64,000 nt of DNA from Paralichthys olivaceus (GCF_024713975.1 NC_091094.1:12447001-12511000), one strand, 5' to 3'; shown: positions 1 to 14,100, counted from the stretch's first letter. The notes: generated by a model not told the origin, from the letters alone. Numbers and translations: made by a program.

Positions 1-3000
1 AACCGGAGACTTTGACTTCAATGAATTCTTCAACCTTGAAAAGACCATGCCAGGACTGGCTTCTGTAAGTCCTGGTGCACTGTGTGGTTGTGGTTATTTT
101 TCTTTTATTTTTCTCTCTCCTTTATGCTGTTTACTAAATGGTACAGGTTTTAAAGTGTAACTGTGCTCCACTTGTTAAGAACCTCTTGGAGGCCAGATTG
201 TAATTGTACCACAGCCGTCAGTCCTTTTGAGACTTTTTTAACCAAACAGTAATTCTACATGATACTTTTTATATTTAATATTACCTCTGCTGCACTGGCT
301 TGATCTCACTGAACTTGATCTGTGGTGGTGGGTGTTGTAACAGACTGGTGCACTCTAAATAAGTTTCATTGGACTTTTGCATGGGTATCAACATTCAGAA
401 GTTATAGCTTATAGCTACATTAGACTTGTTACTAATTAGAGAACTTTCATAACCAGTTTGCAAATAAAATGGGGTTGTGCTGTTAAATCAACTCAATGCC
501 AAGCAGCAGTGCATTCATTGACACTGCCCTCAATCGTCCAGCACATTTTGTGCTAAATCGATGCACTCTATACGTAAGTGTTATCTTTGTTCTTGCACCC
601 TTCTGTTGCCTGTCTGCAGATTTTGTGTTTTGCACTCTCACAGATGCCTGTTTCTGTCTTCCAGATGATTGAGGACGTTTTGGGGGAGGGCCCTGTGTCA
701 GCCAGCCGCTTCAGTCAGTGGTTCTCTAGTAACCTGAGCCCCTCAGGCAGCCAGTCAAGTAGTCTGAGGTCCACTCCTCACGAGGAGCTGGAAAAACTAG
801 CAGGTAAATGATTTGGTTTCCTTGGCTTGCCCAACGTTTGGCTGAAAATTTTTAATGCAACGATTACTTAAAAGTAGACCAGAGTAAAATAAGCGGACTG
901 TTCTTAAATTCAGGATTAATACATGAACAAAATAAATTCAACAGTAACAACAATAAATTAACAAATTGTCTAGAGAACAGTGTTTTAGGATTTCTCAGAT
1001 TAAGTTATCCCGATGTTCCATGACCAGATTGACCGAAGTGCCTTGATTGTTTTGACATTGTCTTGTAAAGCAGAAATAAAGTACCCCATCGAATGAAACC
1101 GGTTTTGACTGAAAACTTGTTGTGATCACCTTAAATGCTATGTGACTGCTGATCTATTTAGTACTTCCCTTTGTTGTGTTCAAAATCCTAAAACAGACTC
1201 TTTAATTTTATTTTTTTTGTTGAAACCTTGATTTGTTTTACTTGAAGGGCTCGAACCACGCTGCACGTCCCAGAGCCAGGGCCCTGTCTCATACTTCACA
1301 CCTATTCAATCATCAGAGTGCAGAGAGAAGGTGGACATCCTGGAGCTGCTGCACAAAGCCAAAATAGACCTGAAGCCTCTTCTGTCCACCCTGTCGGTCA
1401 ACAAAGCTCGGCTACGGGAAAGCAGTGAGTTTCAGTTCACGAAAAGTTTGTTGAGTCATAGCAAAACACTTAAATAGGAATATACTGTGCACAAGATAAT
1501 CTGCTTATGTATGCTTATGAAATACAGATACAAATTTGAGCATGGTATATTTTAATTGGAACATGTTATAACACAAACACGAAATAAGGAGGGACAGCTT
1601 TTGCCATGCATCTGTTTTGTTTGTTTTGTCCACTTTCGAACAGCTACATAATGCTCGATATTGGTCTGTCCCTAGCTAACTGTGGAGCGGTGCTCTCGCT
1701 GGAGGAGGTGGAGGGGGGGATGAAGGGAATGAAGCTGGGCTCAGAACCACAGGTGCGAAAGGTGCCGCCTCCGCAGAGAGGAAACGGCACGCCCTTCATG
1801 GCTGAGCATTTAGAGGAGGCTTTAACAGGAGGCCCCAGTGCCCGTCCACGCTCGCGTGACACAGACATGTCTGCCTTTAATAAACTAGTGAGCAGTATGA
1901 AGGCAAGTGGAACGTTGCCTACTCACCCCAAAACCAACTCAAACAATGTAAGTATTTCTATAAACATGTTTTTATTTCCACCTCAACTGTTTTTTTAGTT
2001 TTTAATGTTTAAATGAAAGCTGCAGTTGTCCCTTTTTGTGCAAGTCAGTTTCTGATTTGGCAAACTGGTTTTTAACATTTGTGATGACCATTTCAAGTGT
2101 CGTTGGATAGATGTACATTAAGGGAAATGATGGCGCATTCATCTGAAAGCACAACTGACTTGTATAAGGGAGACAAATTGACTTTGCATTTACTGACCAA
2201 CCCTTTCTTTCTTCCTGTGCAATGCAGCAAACTTCAGACCCAGCTGTGGTGACGTTGTCTGAATCTCAGGTGCCTACTCAGCAGCAGAAAAACATATTCC
2301 AGGTGTGCATACCTACTGTCATGCAAATTACACTTGAACTACTACATATCTCTGGTTTGTGATCAGTTGCATCATGATGCAACATCAACCTGTTTTTTGT
2401 GCAGCAGTTTGCGTTTAATCTGAACTGGAGAAAATCTAGCTTGGACCAATAACATTAATGTGAATGTGGCTTTCTTGGGGAAATGTTTGTATTGTAGGAG
2501 CTTTTGGGCGGACCTATTCGTAGTGGCTCCCCTACGCTACTTGGTAATCTCTTGGGCAGTTCTGAGGGCCCAACATCCTCTGCCCGGCTACTGCACAAGG
2601 GCCCTTCCCCCCCTCTCTTTCCACAGAGGGCACCCTCACCTGACTACTTCAACAGTCGGTTACACCCTCCAGGAGGTAAGTTCTTTACAACGGTGACATG
2701 TTGCTGCACTTGTAAACCACACCATGCCATTAGAGTGCTTTGGTACATTGATTTTCTCTTGTAATCTTAACACTTCACCCACAAATCTTAAGAATAGTCA
2801 GAAATGAGCTCAAGCATCCAAAAGTTATTTTGATGCTTGTGGGAAGGGTTTGCCTTAGTCTATCAGTCAGTTTGTCAGAAAGCAGCTTCAATTTTAAACT
2901 CTGAACATGGAGAGCCTTTTAAAATGCTGCCACAACATCTGACATCTTTACTTCTTCTATCACAAGGTTTTGCTGTTGGTCCTCCGCCCATGCTGCCAGA

Positions 3001-5117
3001 ACAGTATGATATACACAGGTCCATCAGCCCAGGAACTGCTGCACAGCAACAGGTTACTTTTAATATCTGGTCTCAGTAAACATGAATCAATAGCTTTTTT
3101 TAGAATTTCTGAAAAATCTCACACACCATGCTTGGTCACCACAATATGGTTTTGCTCTGAAGACCTCATCATTTGGGGATCTCTTCAACTGTGTGTATTT
3201 ATTGTCCAGATGAGGGCGCTCTCAATGCCAGTGAATCAGGCCGACCTGGAAGCACTGGCGTTCCAACAGGACCTTGCTCTACATGCCCACCACTCGTTCC
3301 AGTCCAACTACAACAAGCCACAGGATAAGTCTTTTCGAAATCGGTTGGTTTTCAAGACATTAAGATACTACTCTATCTTGCATTTCATTTTGTGAAGCAA
3401 ATAGCATTTGCTATTTAGAAATGGTTAATGTGCTTGTGTTCAACAGACAGCAGCGTGTAAATTGCTCTCCTGGTCCAGGCCCTCAGTCTGCAGGGAGAAA
3501 CTCTCCTGGCAATGCTGTCACCAGCATGGTGAGTATAAATGTTATTCTCCCAGCTTGTTTTTTATTTTTCACCCCAGAGTTTCTTAAAGACCAACCAGTC
3601 TTTAAACTTTACACTAATTTGTTCATGAACTGGTATTGCTATCAGTGATTTTATTTTTCATTATTTCAGTTGTCTCCTTCATTTACACCCACATCTGTAA
3701 TCCGCAAAATGTACGCGACAAAAGAAAAAAGCAGAGATGACCCAGTGAGTCGTTCAGACACGAAGGAGGATGGAGGAAACTCTCAAGATGGTATAGAACA
3801 TTTATGGATTCTTAACTTCTTGATTTGAGTGCAAGACTAAAATTGAGATTTGGGTTATATGATTACAGAAAGCAGCTTCTCAAATCTATACCTGGAAGCA
3901 ATGGATGGGAACGCAGCCCAGTCTGTGGGAGTAAAGGCCAGCTCACAGCCAAGCAAGGAGCAGGAACGCCTCAGGCCTGGTTCAGCTGGACGCCACACAC
4001 CCACCATGGTACCGCCAGGACCGTCTTCATCTTTCCCTCGTCCCATCTACCCAGTGCCGCTGCTATCCCATGTACCCATGGTGCGTCCTCCTCCCCAGCT
4101 GCACCCTAATGTGGTTCAGCGAATGCTGGCACAGGGAATCCAGCCGCAGCAGCTTGGACCTGCTCTTGTGCAAGCAGGTAAGATTATGATCACTTATTTA
4201 ATTTTCCTGTGTTTTCATCTTTAGTAAAACTTGTTCTTACTTACTTTATTGACTAAATAATTGATTTGATTCTGAGAACTAATAGTCTTGTTCTTACAGG
4301 TATATTTCCACCACACGTTGACCTGGCACAACTTCAAGGCCTCCCTCCTGCCCTGCTGGGACAACCGCTGTACCCTCTAAGTGCAGCAGGGCATCCACTT
4401 CTACCTCCTCGAGCCAGTACTCAGATGCAGTTAGCAGTAATGCAGCAGCAACTTCAGCAACAAAGACCAAGTGAGTTAAAGAGATGTCAAATATTACTGT
4501 TGATTATGTGTGGGTGATTGTGTCTGCATCAAGTTTCCTCAAAGGTTTCATTTTGTCTATAAATTTAAAGCTTAGGTTAAAAAGGAGGCTTTATGAGAGT
4601 GCATATTCACAAGATAATCTTGTATTAAACTGTATCAAGATGTTATTTTATAATCTGCAGAGAATGACACCTCATTATGTGTTGTGAGGTGTCATTCTCT
4701 GCTCAGGACGCCATTATTCCACTAATCTTTACATGTGAATGGTTGTTTGCTGCTACATAGGTGTTTAAAATCATGTATATAGATGATAGATAGATAGATT
4801 ACTTTATTCATCCCCAAAGGGAAATTAGGTTATATTAGGTTATATATCATTTTTATTGGGAGAGAACTTGGATAGGTTTATTCTTAGCTTTTGGATTAAA
4901 CTGTATTTACTTTTCTTCTCGTTTTGCAGTTCATCCAAGTGTCCAAGGCCCAATGTCACAGAGCCATGGCCCCCACCGGACAAACGGTTCCCAGCAACAT
5001 GGAGGCAGCCCCCCTCTAGGCCTCGCCAAATGGTTTGGGACAGACGTGTTGGAACAGCCACTCCCCTCCATGCCGGCCAAGGTCATAAGTGTAGATGAAT
5101 TGGAGTTCCGGCCATAA
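1..5117 (+). CDS. eif4enif1: eIF4E transporter 4E-T, 3' part (13 exons, 5' end outside window)
   Basis: 4E-T binds eIF4E, carries it into the nucleus, and represses and stores mRNA in P-bodies together with DDX6, LSM14 and PATL1. Exons read from splice sites: 1-64, 665-803, 1248-1424, 1676-1947, 2228-2302, 2498-2675, 2967-3052, 3210-3343, 3447-3528, 3670-3790, 3869-4177, 4300-4470, 4930-5117; phases agree throughout and the stop is TAA. About 664 residues are visible (human protein 985), so the eIF4E-binding N-terminus lies to the left. The first exon encodes GDFDFNEFFNLEK, an FDF-type element of the Cup-homology region thought to contact DDX6, followed by MIEDVLGEG...SRFSQWF. Family blocks SPSFTPTSVIRKMY, MVRPPPQLHPN and the terminal GLAKWFG...MPAKVISVDELE match vertebrate 4E-T. 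The protein is Pro/Gln-rich and disordered. No breaks seen. Confidence 0.95.
4657..4702. repeat. Perfect 18-bp inverted repeat, 10-base loop
   Basis: Arms at 4657-4674 and 4685-4702 are perfect reverse complements, in the last intron of eif4enif1. The stem does not continue outward, which is short for a microRNA precursor. Confidence 0.7.
4784..4829 (-). repeat. LINE 3'-tail fragment with GATA run
   Basis: A short GATA run is followed by ACTTTATTCATCCCC and AAAGGGAAATTAGG. The same junction occurs at 28577-28635. Read on the minus strand this is the usual 3' end of a fish non-LTR retrotransposon: an A/T-rich tail, then a short simple repeat. It lies in the last intron of eif4enif1. The family was not determined. 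Confidence 0.5.
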
Positions 5118-5830
5118 GAAAATAAACACTGAGCTGGATAGCAAATATTTTTTGTTTGTTTTGGGGCAGATCACGTTACCATTAAAAATGTGAATTTTTT
5201 ATTTGAAAGACACAGAACTGGATAGTCTAACCATGCCCTGCTTTGGCTTCAACTTTGAAGTCACTGCTATTGAAGAGGAGATTGGTGGAGATGTTGTATT
5301 TCAGCTGAGTGATATTTTGTTTTGTATTAGATTATGCACAGTAAATAATGTATAGGCCTAATTGTACAGACCATGGGAAAGAATGTTATGCTCCCTGTAT
5401 ATAGGTATGGTGGTTTCTTTATGTGGGTGTGGGGAAGGTGAAACTATCCTGAAGTTCTACTGAAAACTGTGAGAACAGTCACCAAGAGTTGGTAGCATTC
5501 CTGTCTTGTCCACCTTTATCTCCCCCCTTTCCATGCACTGAGAGAGGGCCACTGCTAGTGAGGAACATTGAGGGTAACTTAAGTGTACACTCTCACTTTA
5601 CTATGTGGTATGGCTCATGGCCCTTCTTTGTAAGACTGACTAGCAGGAGCATTTCAAGAAATGTAGGGGGATGGTTGTGCCTTTTTTTTCCCCCCCTCCC
5701 TTTCTCTTTAAATGTATCCTCCCATCCATAATGTCACTATCTGGGACAGCATTGCTCACTCTGTCAGTTTTTGGAGGGTGTTTGGGATGCAGTTAATGTG
5801 CTAAAAGCACAAATAGAATTAATAAATAAA
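5118..5830 (+). terminator. eif4enif1: eif4enif1 3'UTR with overlapping AATAAA signals
   Basis: About 0.7 kb follows the stop codon. Two overlapping AATAAA hexamers at 5821-5826 and 5825-5830 are the likely polyadenylation signal. Another AATAAA at 5121-5126 sits four bases after the stop codon and is probably not the main site. Confidence 0.65.
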
Positions 5831-7217
5831 AACTTCAGTGAAACAGTTTAATTGTTATTGAAATGGGTATTGTATGACTTTTGTGCAGCTGACTATCTCC
5901 AGTGGTTGCTTTACTAGGCACACAAAACAATCACAAAAAACACAAGAGCTCTGCTTTACTGCAATGATTTGTATTAGATTGAAGTTTTTTCTTATGTTAT
6001 GTCTGATTTGCATACAAGGGGAGCACAATATTGGACATACCCATTTAACCTAATGCTGTCCGGTTCAATAACAATATGAACAAAATGATAACCTGGCTCA
6101 ATTACAACAGTGGTGTCAAACGGTCCATGTAGAAGTTGCAGATGTTGAATGCTGAGCTGCTCTTGTAGATGCATTAGGTTGTATTTGGTTGTATTGTCCA
6201 GCTTCACCCACTTAAATTGGAATTGAGTTGAAGTCTGAATTGTATTTTTACAGTGTCGGCTGTTTACGCCTAACGTACTGAAGATTGACTTCCAGGTATT
6301 TTTAAATCTCATCAAAACCCTTTGTACATTTATAGTATATAACGTACAGTATGTAAGGATGTAAAGCCCTGTTATATGGTCATTATTTTTAAATGGCTGG
6401 GCCATTATATCTGCACATATTCCATTGCATTGATGAGTATGTGAGCTAAGACCATGGTGCAGTAATGTTGAAGTCATTAAGAAATATTGTCCACTATCCA
6501 TAAATATATTGATATATTGGTTTCAGTTCTTAAATAACCACATAATGGATTCATATAGTTTTCAATTAAAAAAACAGTTAAAAAAAAAAAATTCCTCAAT
6601 ATAATCAACAAACTTCAACTGTTCATTATTTGCTGATATTGTTAAAAAGGTGTTAACTGTTTAAGATTCTCCACTAGGTAGGGGTTGAACTATTAAGGTT
6701 TCTTATAGGGCACAATTTACAATGGTTTAAAACCTTTAATTGCTTTATAAATGTTAAATATTTCCCCACTCTTGCTTTACAGATTAGTTATAAGCCACTT
6801 ATATGAACAACTTTGGGGTTGCCAGGTTGTGGAAAATTCAGTAGGGAGCCACCACTATTGGGCAGTTTCGCTACTGCAGCAGGATGTAGCCAAAAACGCC
6901 TGAAACACAAAACACAACTGCTGACATGCTAGTGACCAACTATTGAAGAAAGACAAATTATAATGCAAAAACCTTGCATCCCAGAAGCTGATTATAAAAA
7001 AACCATTAGAAACAATTGATCAACATTAAGTTAGCCATTAATTTCAGCTTTAATAACCCTTTATAAATGGTGTCTTAACCAAATGTTTCTTAAGGGAAAA
7101 AGACAAAATAAAATATGTAAAAGTTCAGTCCTAAATCAAAACTGAAAACAATGCAAAATGTCTGTGGTACATTGTGTTTGTATTACAGTGAGTGAGAGCT
7201 GACCTGAGGCTGCAGAA
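5831..7217. other. Intergenic, eif4enif1 to patz1
   Basis: AT-rich sequence with no recognised gene. A 169-codon open frame on the minus strand (5992-6501) resembles nothing I know and is left out as probable chance. A poly-A run lies near 6580. Confidence 0.5.
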
Positions 7218-7665
7218 CAGTGTGATGTAGTACATGTATGATGTAGTACATGTGGAATCAGTGGGTTTACAGTGTGATGTAGTACATGTATGATCAGTGG
7301 GTTTACAGACAGTGTGATGTAGTACATGTATGATCAGTGGGTTTACAGTGTGGTGTAGTACATGTATGATCAGTGGGTTTACAGACAGTGTGATGTAGTA
7401 CATGTATGATCAGTGGGTTTACAGACAGTGTGGTGTAGTACATGTATGATCAGTGGGTTTACAGACAGTGTGGTGTAGTACATGTATGATCAGTGGGTTT
7501 ACAGACAGTGTGGTGTAGTACATGTGGAATTAGTGGGTTTACAGTGTATGATGTAGTACATGTATGATCAGTGGGTTTACAGACAGTGTGATGTAGTACA
7601 TGTATGATCAGTGGGTTTACAGACAGTGTGATGTAGTACATGTATGATGTAGTACATGTGTGATG
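7218..7665. repeat. 40-bp minisatellite, about 13 copies, upstream of patz1
   Basis: The unit contains GTAGTACATGTATGATCAG followed by TGGGTTTACAGAC. About 13 copies of the TAGTACATGT core are present. Variants are: with or without a GACA (40 or 36 bp), TGATG versus TGGTG, and a GGAAT form at both ends. Two truncated units occur at each edge. The array ends about 460 bp before the patz1 start codon. Long open frames read from it on the minus strand are by-products of the repeat. Confidence 0.9.
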
Positions 7666-8126
7666 GTTTACAGTCAGCTCTCAGAGAGGAGGGGGTTGGA
7701 TCGTGGTTGGTGGGGGAGGGGTTTTACACACAGACAGGAAGAGACCTGCGTGTTCACATTCTACCATAAACACCAAACACCCCGGCGCTGCTGCTGCTCT
7801 TCTCCTCCGAGCGACTGTTGTGACGAGAGAACCGATATAAACACACATCACAGCATGAAACCCCATCAGACACATTTCTCACAAAACCAGAGCGACCCCC
7901 ACCCCTCAAAAAACCAGGGTCAAAGTTCACAGGAAGCTGGGGGGCTGCCATTTTTCGCTGCTGCTACAGCTAACGTCTAACGCTAGATGCTAAACCGACG
8001 CGGAGGTGCGGTGGATTTTTTGGATTTTGTAGCTCGCTGCAATCAACCGATCCCGGTCGCCACACGCAATCCGCTACTCCTCCGGCCGTTGTCGCGAACA
8101 GACCGCCGCCATTGGATGAATTCGGC
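7666..8126 (+). promoter_or_regulatory. patz1: patz1 5' flank and 5'UTR, CpG-rich
   Basis: CG dinucleotides become frequent from about 7780 and stay frequent through exon 1, as in a CpG-island promoter. No TATA box was identified and the transcription start cannot be placed from sequence alone. Confidence 0.45.
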
Positions 8127-11100
8127 ATGGAGAAAGTAGCGGAGCCGTCTTGGACTTCTTCGTACACCTACCAGGTGAGCAAGCACAGCGCGGAGATGCT
8201 ACACAACCTCAACGTTCAGAGGAAAGATGGAGGCAGGTTCTGCGATGTGGTGCTGCGCGTCGGCGAGGAGAGCTTCCCTGCCCACAAGGCTGTGCTGGCC
8301 GCCTGCAGCGAGTACTTCGAGTCGGTGTTCGACCGCCAGACGGAAGGCGAAGGCGACGCCAAGGAGCTGGAGATGCACACGATCAGCCCGAAAGTTTTCA
8401 AAGACATCCTGGACTTCGCGTACACCTCCAGGATCGTAGTGCGGCTGGAGTGTTTCCCGGAGCTGATGACAGCTGCCAAGTTCCTGCTGATGAGGTCGGT
8501 GATCGAGATCTGTCAGGAGGTCATCAAACAGTCCAACATCCAGATCCTCGTCCCGACCTCTCGGGGGGGAGACGCCAGCCTCTTCCAGGCCACGGCCGCC
8601 GCGGAGCTGGGTTATCCGGCGGCTCAGGAGGGGCTCTTAAACGGAACAGGACTGCTGGTGAACGGTCAGAGCTTTGCTAACAATATGCAAATGTCCATGG
8701 AAGCGAGCGAGGACGCAGCCGCCGCCGTGTTGCTGGAAGGCGGCGGAGAGTCGTCGGTGCCGATGCTGGAGCCTGTCGACGGACTGTCCGTGTCCCCGAG
8801 CGCAGAACTAACGGGGAACACGCTTCACCAGGACGGCGGCGACTCCCCGGGGTCAAAGAGGAGCAGGGGGCGACCAAAGAAAGCTGGTGGTGTCGTGGAG
8901 GCGCTTCACTTCAACCACAGCACCCAGAAAGACAACGGACTGTTTCCGTGCGGGACCTGCGGGAAAGCTTTCACCGAGGCTTCCCGCTTGAAGAACCACG
9001 AAGCCCAACACGGAGCCTCCAGCGCACACAGCGTCGGCCTGTCATCAGCGGGCGGCTTGTCGTTAATGTCCCACCCGGGTCTGGTGGAGAACGGCTTGCA
9101 GTTACCCGGCGGGCTGGCGATGGACAACCCACGCAAGCGGGAGAGGACCAGGCGGCACGTCGGCTGTGACATTTGCGGGAAAGTTTTCCGCGACGTGTAT
9201 CACCTGAACCGACACAAGCTCTCCCACTCCGGGGAGAAGCCGTACGCGTGCCACGTGTGCGGGCTCCGGTTCAAACGCAAGGACAGGATGTCTTACCATG
9301 TGCGATCCCATGACGGATCTGTCGGGAAACCATACGTGTGCCAAAGCTGCGGTAAAGGCTTCTCAAGGTGAGCTGAGCTTTCATCCAGCATGTCTTTGTG
9401 TTTGGTTTGTGGATCTGTGTTGAAAAGATGATGAGTTTTTGAGAAACCATGTATTCTTGTGAGTTGACAACAATCAAACCCTGAGGTATATGGCCTTTTT
9501 CAAAATGTTCAATAATTTTACACCCAAATCTCACTGTGACAGTGGTTGGAGAAGATAACAAGACAGGGATGTCACAGCTTCATAACTGCAGAACACACAT
9601 AGTGACTGTCATCATTGTAATTCAGCCTGACTCCCACATATACACACCAGCTCCCCAGCTCTGTTTCCCAGGCTCAGTGTTTCCCAGGCTCAGTGTTTCT
9701 CAGGCCCAGCTACAAACTCAATGTCACCACCTGCTGCACTGGAGGTTTATGCACAGGAGGATAATGCATTAAATTAAGCAGTCACACAGGTTTGAAAGAC
9801 ACAAGAGAGAGACATCACTGTATTAGTGGTGGAGACGTTCACACCGGTGGTAGCTCATCAGCAGGTGTGATACATTCAAGTATCAGGGTTGCTCCAAAGT
9901 GTATATACTCGATTCTTTATGACTTCATGTGAATGTCTCCTAAGCACAAATGAAGGTTTCTTACTGCAGCAGTAAGACTGTACAATCATCTGTGCTCCCA
10001 GAAGACCACATGCACCTTAAATATAATTCTGCACTTTAACCCGGGTTCACTTTTTTACTGTGCAATATTCATTTCTGTCTATGAAATTCAATGACTAATG
10101 TGCAATCCATTTCAATGTATGTATGTTCACACTGCACATATTCTGTCAACACTGTATATATTAGTTTTTACTCTATTTATATTTTCTTATATCTCCTTAC
10201 ATTATAAGTACTTATACTGGTGTTTATTCCTGACTGCCCTCTGGCTGCTGTGACATTGCAAATGCTTCCCTCTCTCGGACTAATAAAAATGATCTTATCT
10301 TATCTAACATAATTTGCCCTTTTCAAAAACTTTTTGATTTCTATTAATTTGTTCTAGTTTCGGGGTTTATATGTTTGTTTTTTTACAGGAGACATTTTGA
10401 CATGTTATAACAGGGGACACCTCTTTGTATATAATGGAGTTAACCACTGCAAACAGAACAGTCATTGTTGATGTTATCAGGAACATCTGGACCTTTCCTG
10501 CTGTGACAAGTCAAAATGTCTGTTAAGAAGAAGGACCGACTGTCTTTAATAGAGCATTTGAACAGATGGGAAGAGCCAGCCTCAATGTGATTAGTTACAT
10601 CTGTGCTTAAGTTCAAAATATCTGCTCTGGAATAGGCCCATTATATTTATACTTGTTTAGAATGGAGGACCTCGAGACATGGTTTGTCTTTCCTTCACAG
10701 GAAGAGAATGTTCTTTTATTTACAAATGTTATTAAAAACACTTCTGCTAAGTTATTACCTACAGTGATGTAGCTATTTGTGATCTGCATCTTGAGCAGGC
10801 ATCAGTCTGCCGCACTGTCGTGGCATCAATCTAATGAAGGTCTAGCTCTAAAATGTGGCAAATATGTCTCACTTCAAGTGAGACAGTGTGCAGGAGTGTT
10901 TTCATTTGTCACGTAATAGACATGGAAAGGGTTTTTTGGTTTTGAAAAAAGACACCACACACATTAAATATGTTAAGTACAGCTCCTACCACAAATCATT
11001 AGCTGTGTGAAAATGAATATATTAGAAATTCATAGTCTCATCTGGTTCTTATTACCTTTTTCTTCTCCCAGACCCGACCACCTGAACGGACATATCAAAC

Positions 11101-14100
11101 AAGTTCACACAACAGAGAGACCCCACAAGTGCCAGGTAACACATGGAATCCACATAATGGAGTTATTATATATAATAAAACCCTGCAGCTAATGACTGTT
11201 ATTAAACCACCATATGTAAGAAAGACATTAACGTGTCAATATCTGTATTACAGATTTGTAATGCCTCTTTTGCTACGAGAGATCGCCTCCGTTCACATCT
11301 CGCATGTCATGAGGACAAAATCCCCTGCAAAGTTTGTGGCAAGTTCCTGCGCGCTGCCTACATGACGGACCACCTAAAGAAACACAGTGAAGGAACACAT
11401 AACTACTGTGGCATCTGCAACAAAGGTAATCCTGAAAAACGTCCACATACCACACGTCTGCAAAGTTCACCGAGACAACTCTGCCCCATGTCAAATGACG
11501 AATGACATGTATTCAGATGTTGCTGTCTGTGTTCTGCTGAGCAGTGTTTTTATACTAATCGGAAAATGATGAGGGATGACATTACAGTTGGACTACTGTA
11601 GTTATTAGAGTGTTTGGAAAATCTGCTGATTTTTATCAACAATGTGAAATTGCAGGATGTCCTGTAATCTTGTTGTGTTTGTCTGTTTTCTCTCAAGAGA
11701 AAAGCAGTGTGTTCTTAAAAGTCACTATTCAAGTTGACGTTCATGTTGAATGTTGTATGGCTTCCATATGGTAATGCAGGGTGCACGGCTGCACGCCAGC
11801 CAAATATGTATCAGATTCAAATTGTTGTACAATTTGAGAAAGAGGCAGCGATCACTGCTGTCACGATAGAGCTGTAATGTTTAAACCTCAAAGGATGACA
11901 ACCTGGTATCGTGCCTTTTGTGTGTTTGGTAGTCTGACTGAATTCTGGGTCCTATTTCATCTTCTCCACACCAGTCATTTGTTCCCTCCCTTGTACTACA
12001 ATGTTGTAATACTATTGTCTGAGCATTACCTCACAGACAGGATTGGAATTGAACAGCATGTTGTTGAATCAAAGTCAGTTTCATTATTTTACAAGATTCA
12101 TTACTCTGTTGGTTTTGCTGAATGACTAGAGAAAGTTGGGTACCTGTAGGTGCATTGACAGGTAATCAGAAGTATTGTGATTAGCTCAATAAGAACATCT
12201 CTTTTACTGATTGCATCACACTTGTGTGTCTGTAGCTGTAGCTGCTAATGTTCTTCTGGTTGATGAAGTGGCACCCAAGCAAGTTTTTGATATAATTAGG
12301 TTGTTTGCTTGATGGAGGACTTTTGCCTTATGCTGTTTGGTTGTGATTAAGGAAAGGATTCTGGTTTTCGCCCCCTTTGATCATGTTGAGGGTTGACGAG
12401 GAATATCCCTCCTTGTTTACATGACGGCCCTCGTAGCCAAGGCTTTGTGTGTGTCATACGACTGCCTTGTTCTTTGTTCTTCTGGTCCCAGGTTTCTCCA
12501 CTGCGTCCTACCTTAAGGTGCACATAAAGACACACCATGGCTCTCCACTGCCCCCCTCAGCCACAATTCACAACTTCCCTGAGCCAAGGGGGGGACTGCA
12601 GATGCACAACGGCACCCCTTACCACATGGGACACCAGTGCTCAGTGGAAGGCAAGCAGCCGCCCGCCCCATCCCAAATTTTCATGTTTCTGGCTTTCATG
12701 TGCGCTGCTGCTTTTTGGAGAAACATGCTGCCGCATCTGTGTGTATGTTTAAAACACAAGCATACATTCACCGCACTGCCAAGCTTTTCCCTCAAACATT
12801 TACCACTGTGCATTTTCAGCAGTCAGGGTCTTTTGCTTAGAGGGAGCAGTGTATACATAACTTCACTGTGGTAATCAGGTGGAAGGCAAACAATTTTTCC
12901 TTGTCCTCATTCTAAGGCTCAATTAGGACGTTGCCGTTATTATTTTCTAGCTATTACACCATTTTTATGCCCATGATTAGGGAAGTAGACTAGACTGTGG
13001 TGTACTAGCTCTTCATTAATCCTTCAGCAAATCAAAAAAAAAAAAAGTCCTCTCTAAATTTCAAGTAGTTACTATTTAGATTCATACCACTGATTTACTA
13101 ATTTAGGTTGCATCAAAACTTAAGAAATGCCATTGCTGGTACAGATTTTAGTGCCAGTTTGTAGGAAACATCTACAGCCCTGTGTAAACCCTGAAGGCAC
13201 TGCAGCACCACACGGTAATTATCAAAGCTATCTTCCAAAAATTACAGTTTTTGGTGCTTAACAGATATGTTTTAAAATTGTAAAGTTTACTAAAATCTGC
13301 ACACAAGGAGACAGCTGTTTCAGGTTACGTAACATTCATACAGGAATTAAGGCAAGTGGCAGATAGTCCTGACCTTGCTGATTTTTTTACATGTTTAGTC
13401 AGATTTTATTTGCATAGTGTAAAATATCTTCTCCATAGTATCTCCCTTACTCATTATATTAACGCTTACAGTGGGGGGACACTTTACATTAGAACTAAGC
13501 TAAGCTTGACCTCATGGTGCAACCAGCTGCAGGAAGAGTGCTGGAACCATTGGAAGTTCACAGTAGTTTCACTGACTCATGTCAAAGGTGAGGATTGCAG
13601 AAATGGCTAGAGGAAACCCCTGTAGATTACAACTCGTAGTGCAGCTTTTCCTATAGAATTTGAGAGTATAGCAGTATGCTGTATTTGCCATAGAATTTAG
13701 CAATTAAGCACAAAGACATTTCTAGACTTGTATTCTTACTCATTATAACATAAGAATATGTAGCATACTTTGCTTTTGTATGTGCCTGTCTGTCTTGCAT
13801 GGCCCTGGCAGCATATTAACAGTGTCTGTACCTGCTTCTGCAGTTGTTCAGCAATGCACAGTGTTGCATGATCGTCCTAATGTGCGCTCCATTTGCCCTG
13901 GATTCATTGAAACCTTTGTAGTTGTGCAATTTTGTGGGAGAACCAGTAGCATAGAGACAGTGCACACAATCAAAGCGAGCCACAACTGGCAAAAATAACC
14001 AATCTTTTTTTTTTTGATTTGTACTTACTTACTTTTTCCAAAATAAAAATGTGTCCATTAGTCAATTTGCATAGCATAATAGATGGTAGCCATAATAATT

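Noticed and set aside
5992-6501. 169-codon open frame on the minus strand
   Set aside because: No recognisable family, AT-rich, no splice or promoter context; compatible with chance.
7131-7641. Minus-strand frames with repeating MYYITL/CKPTDHTCTT, and a CRISPR-like look
   Set aside because: Products of the 40-bp minisatellite; units are contiguous variants without spacers, and this is an animal genome.
8112-8126. Upstream TTG as patz1 start
   Set aside because: Not ATG; the ATG at 8127 matches the human N-terminus.
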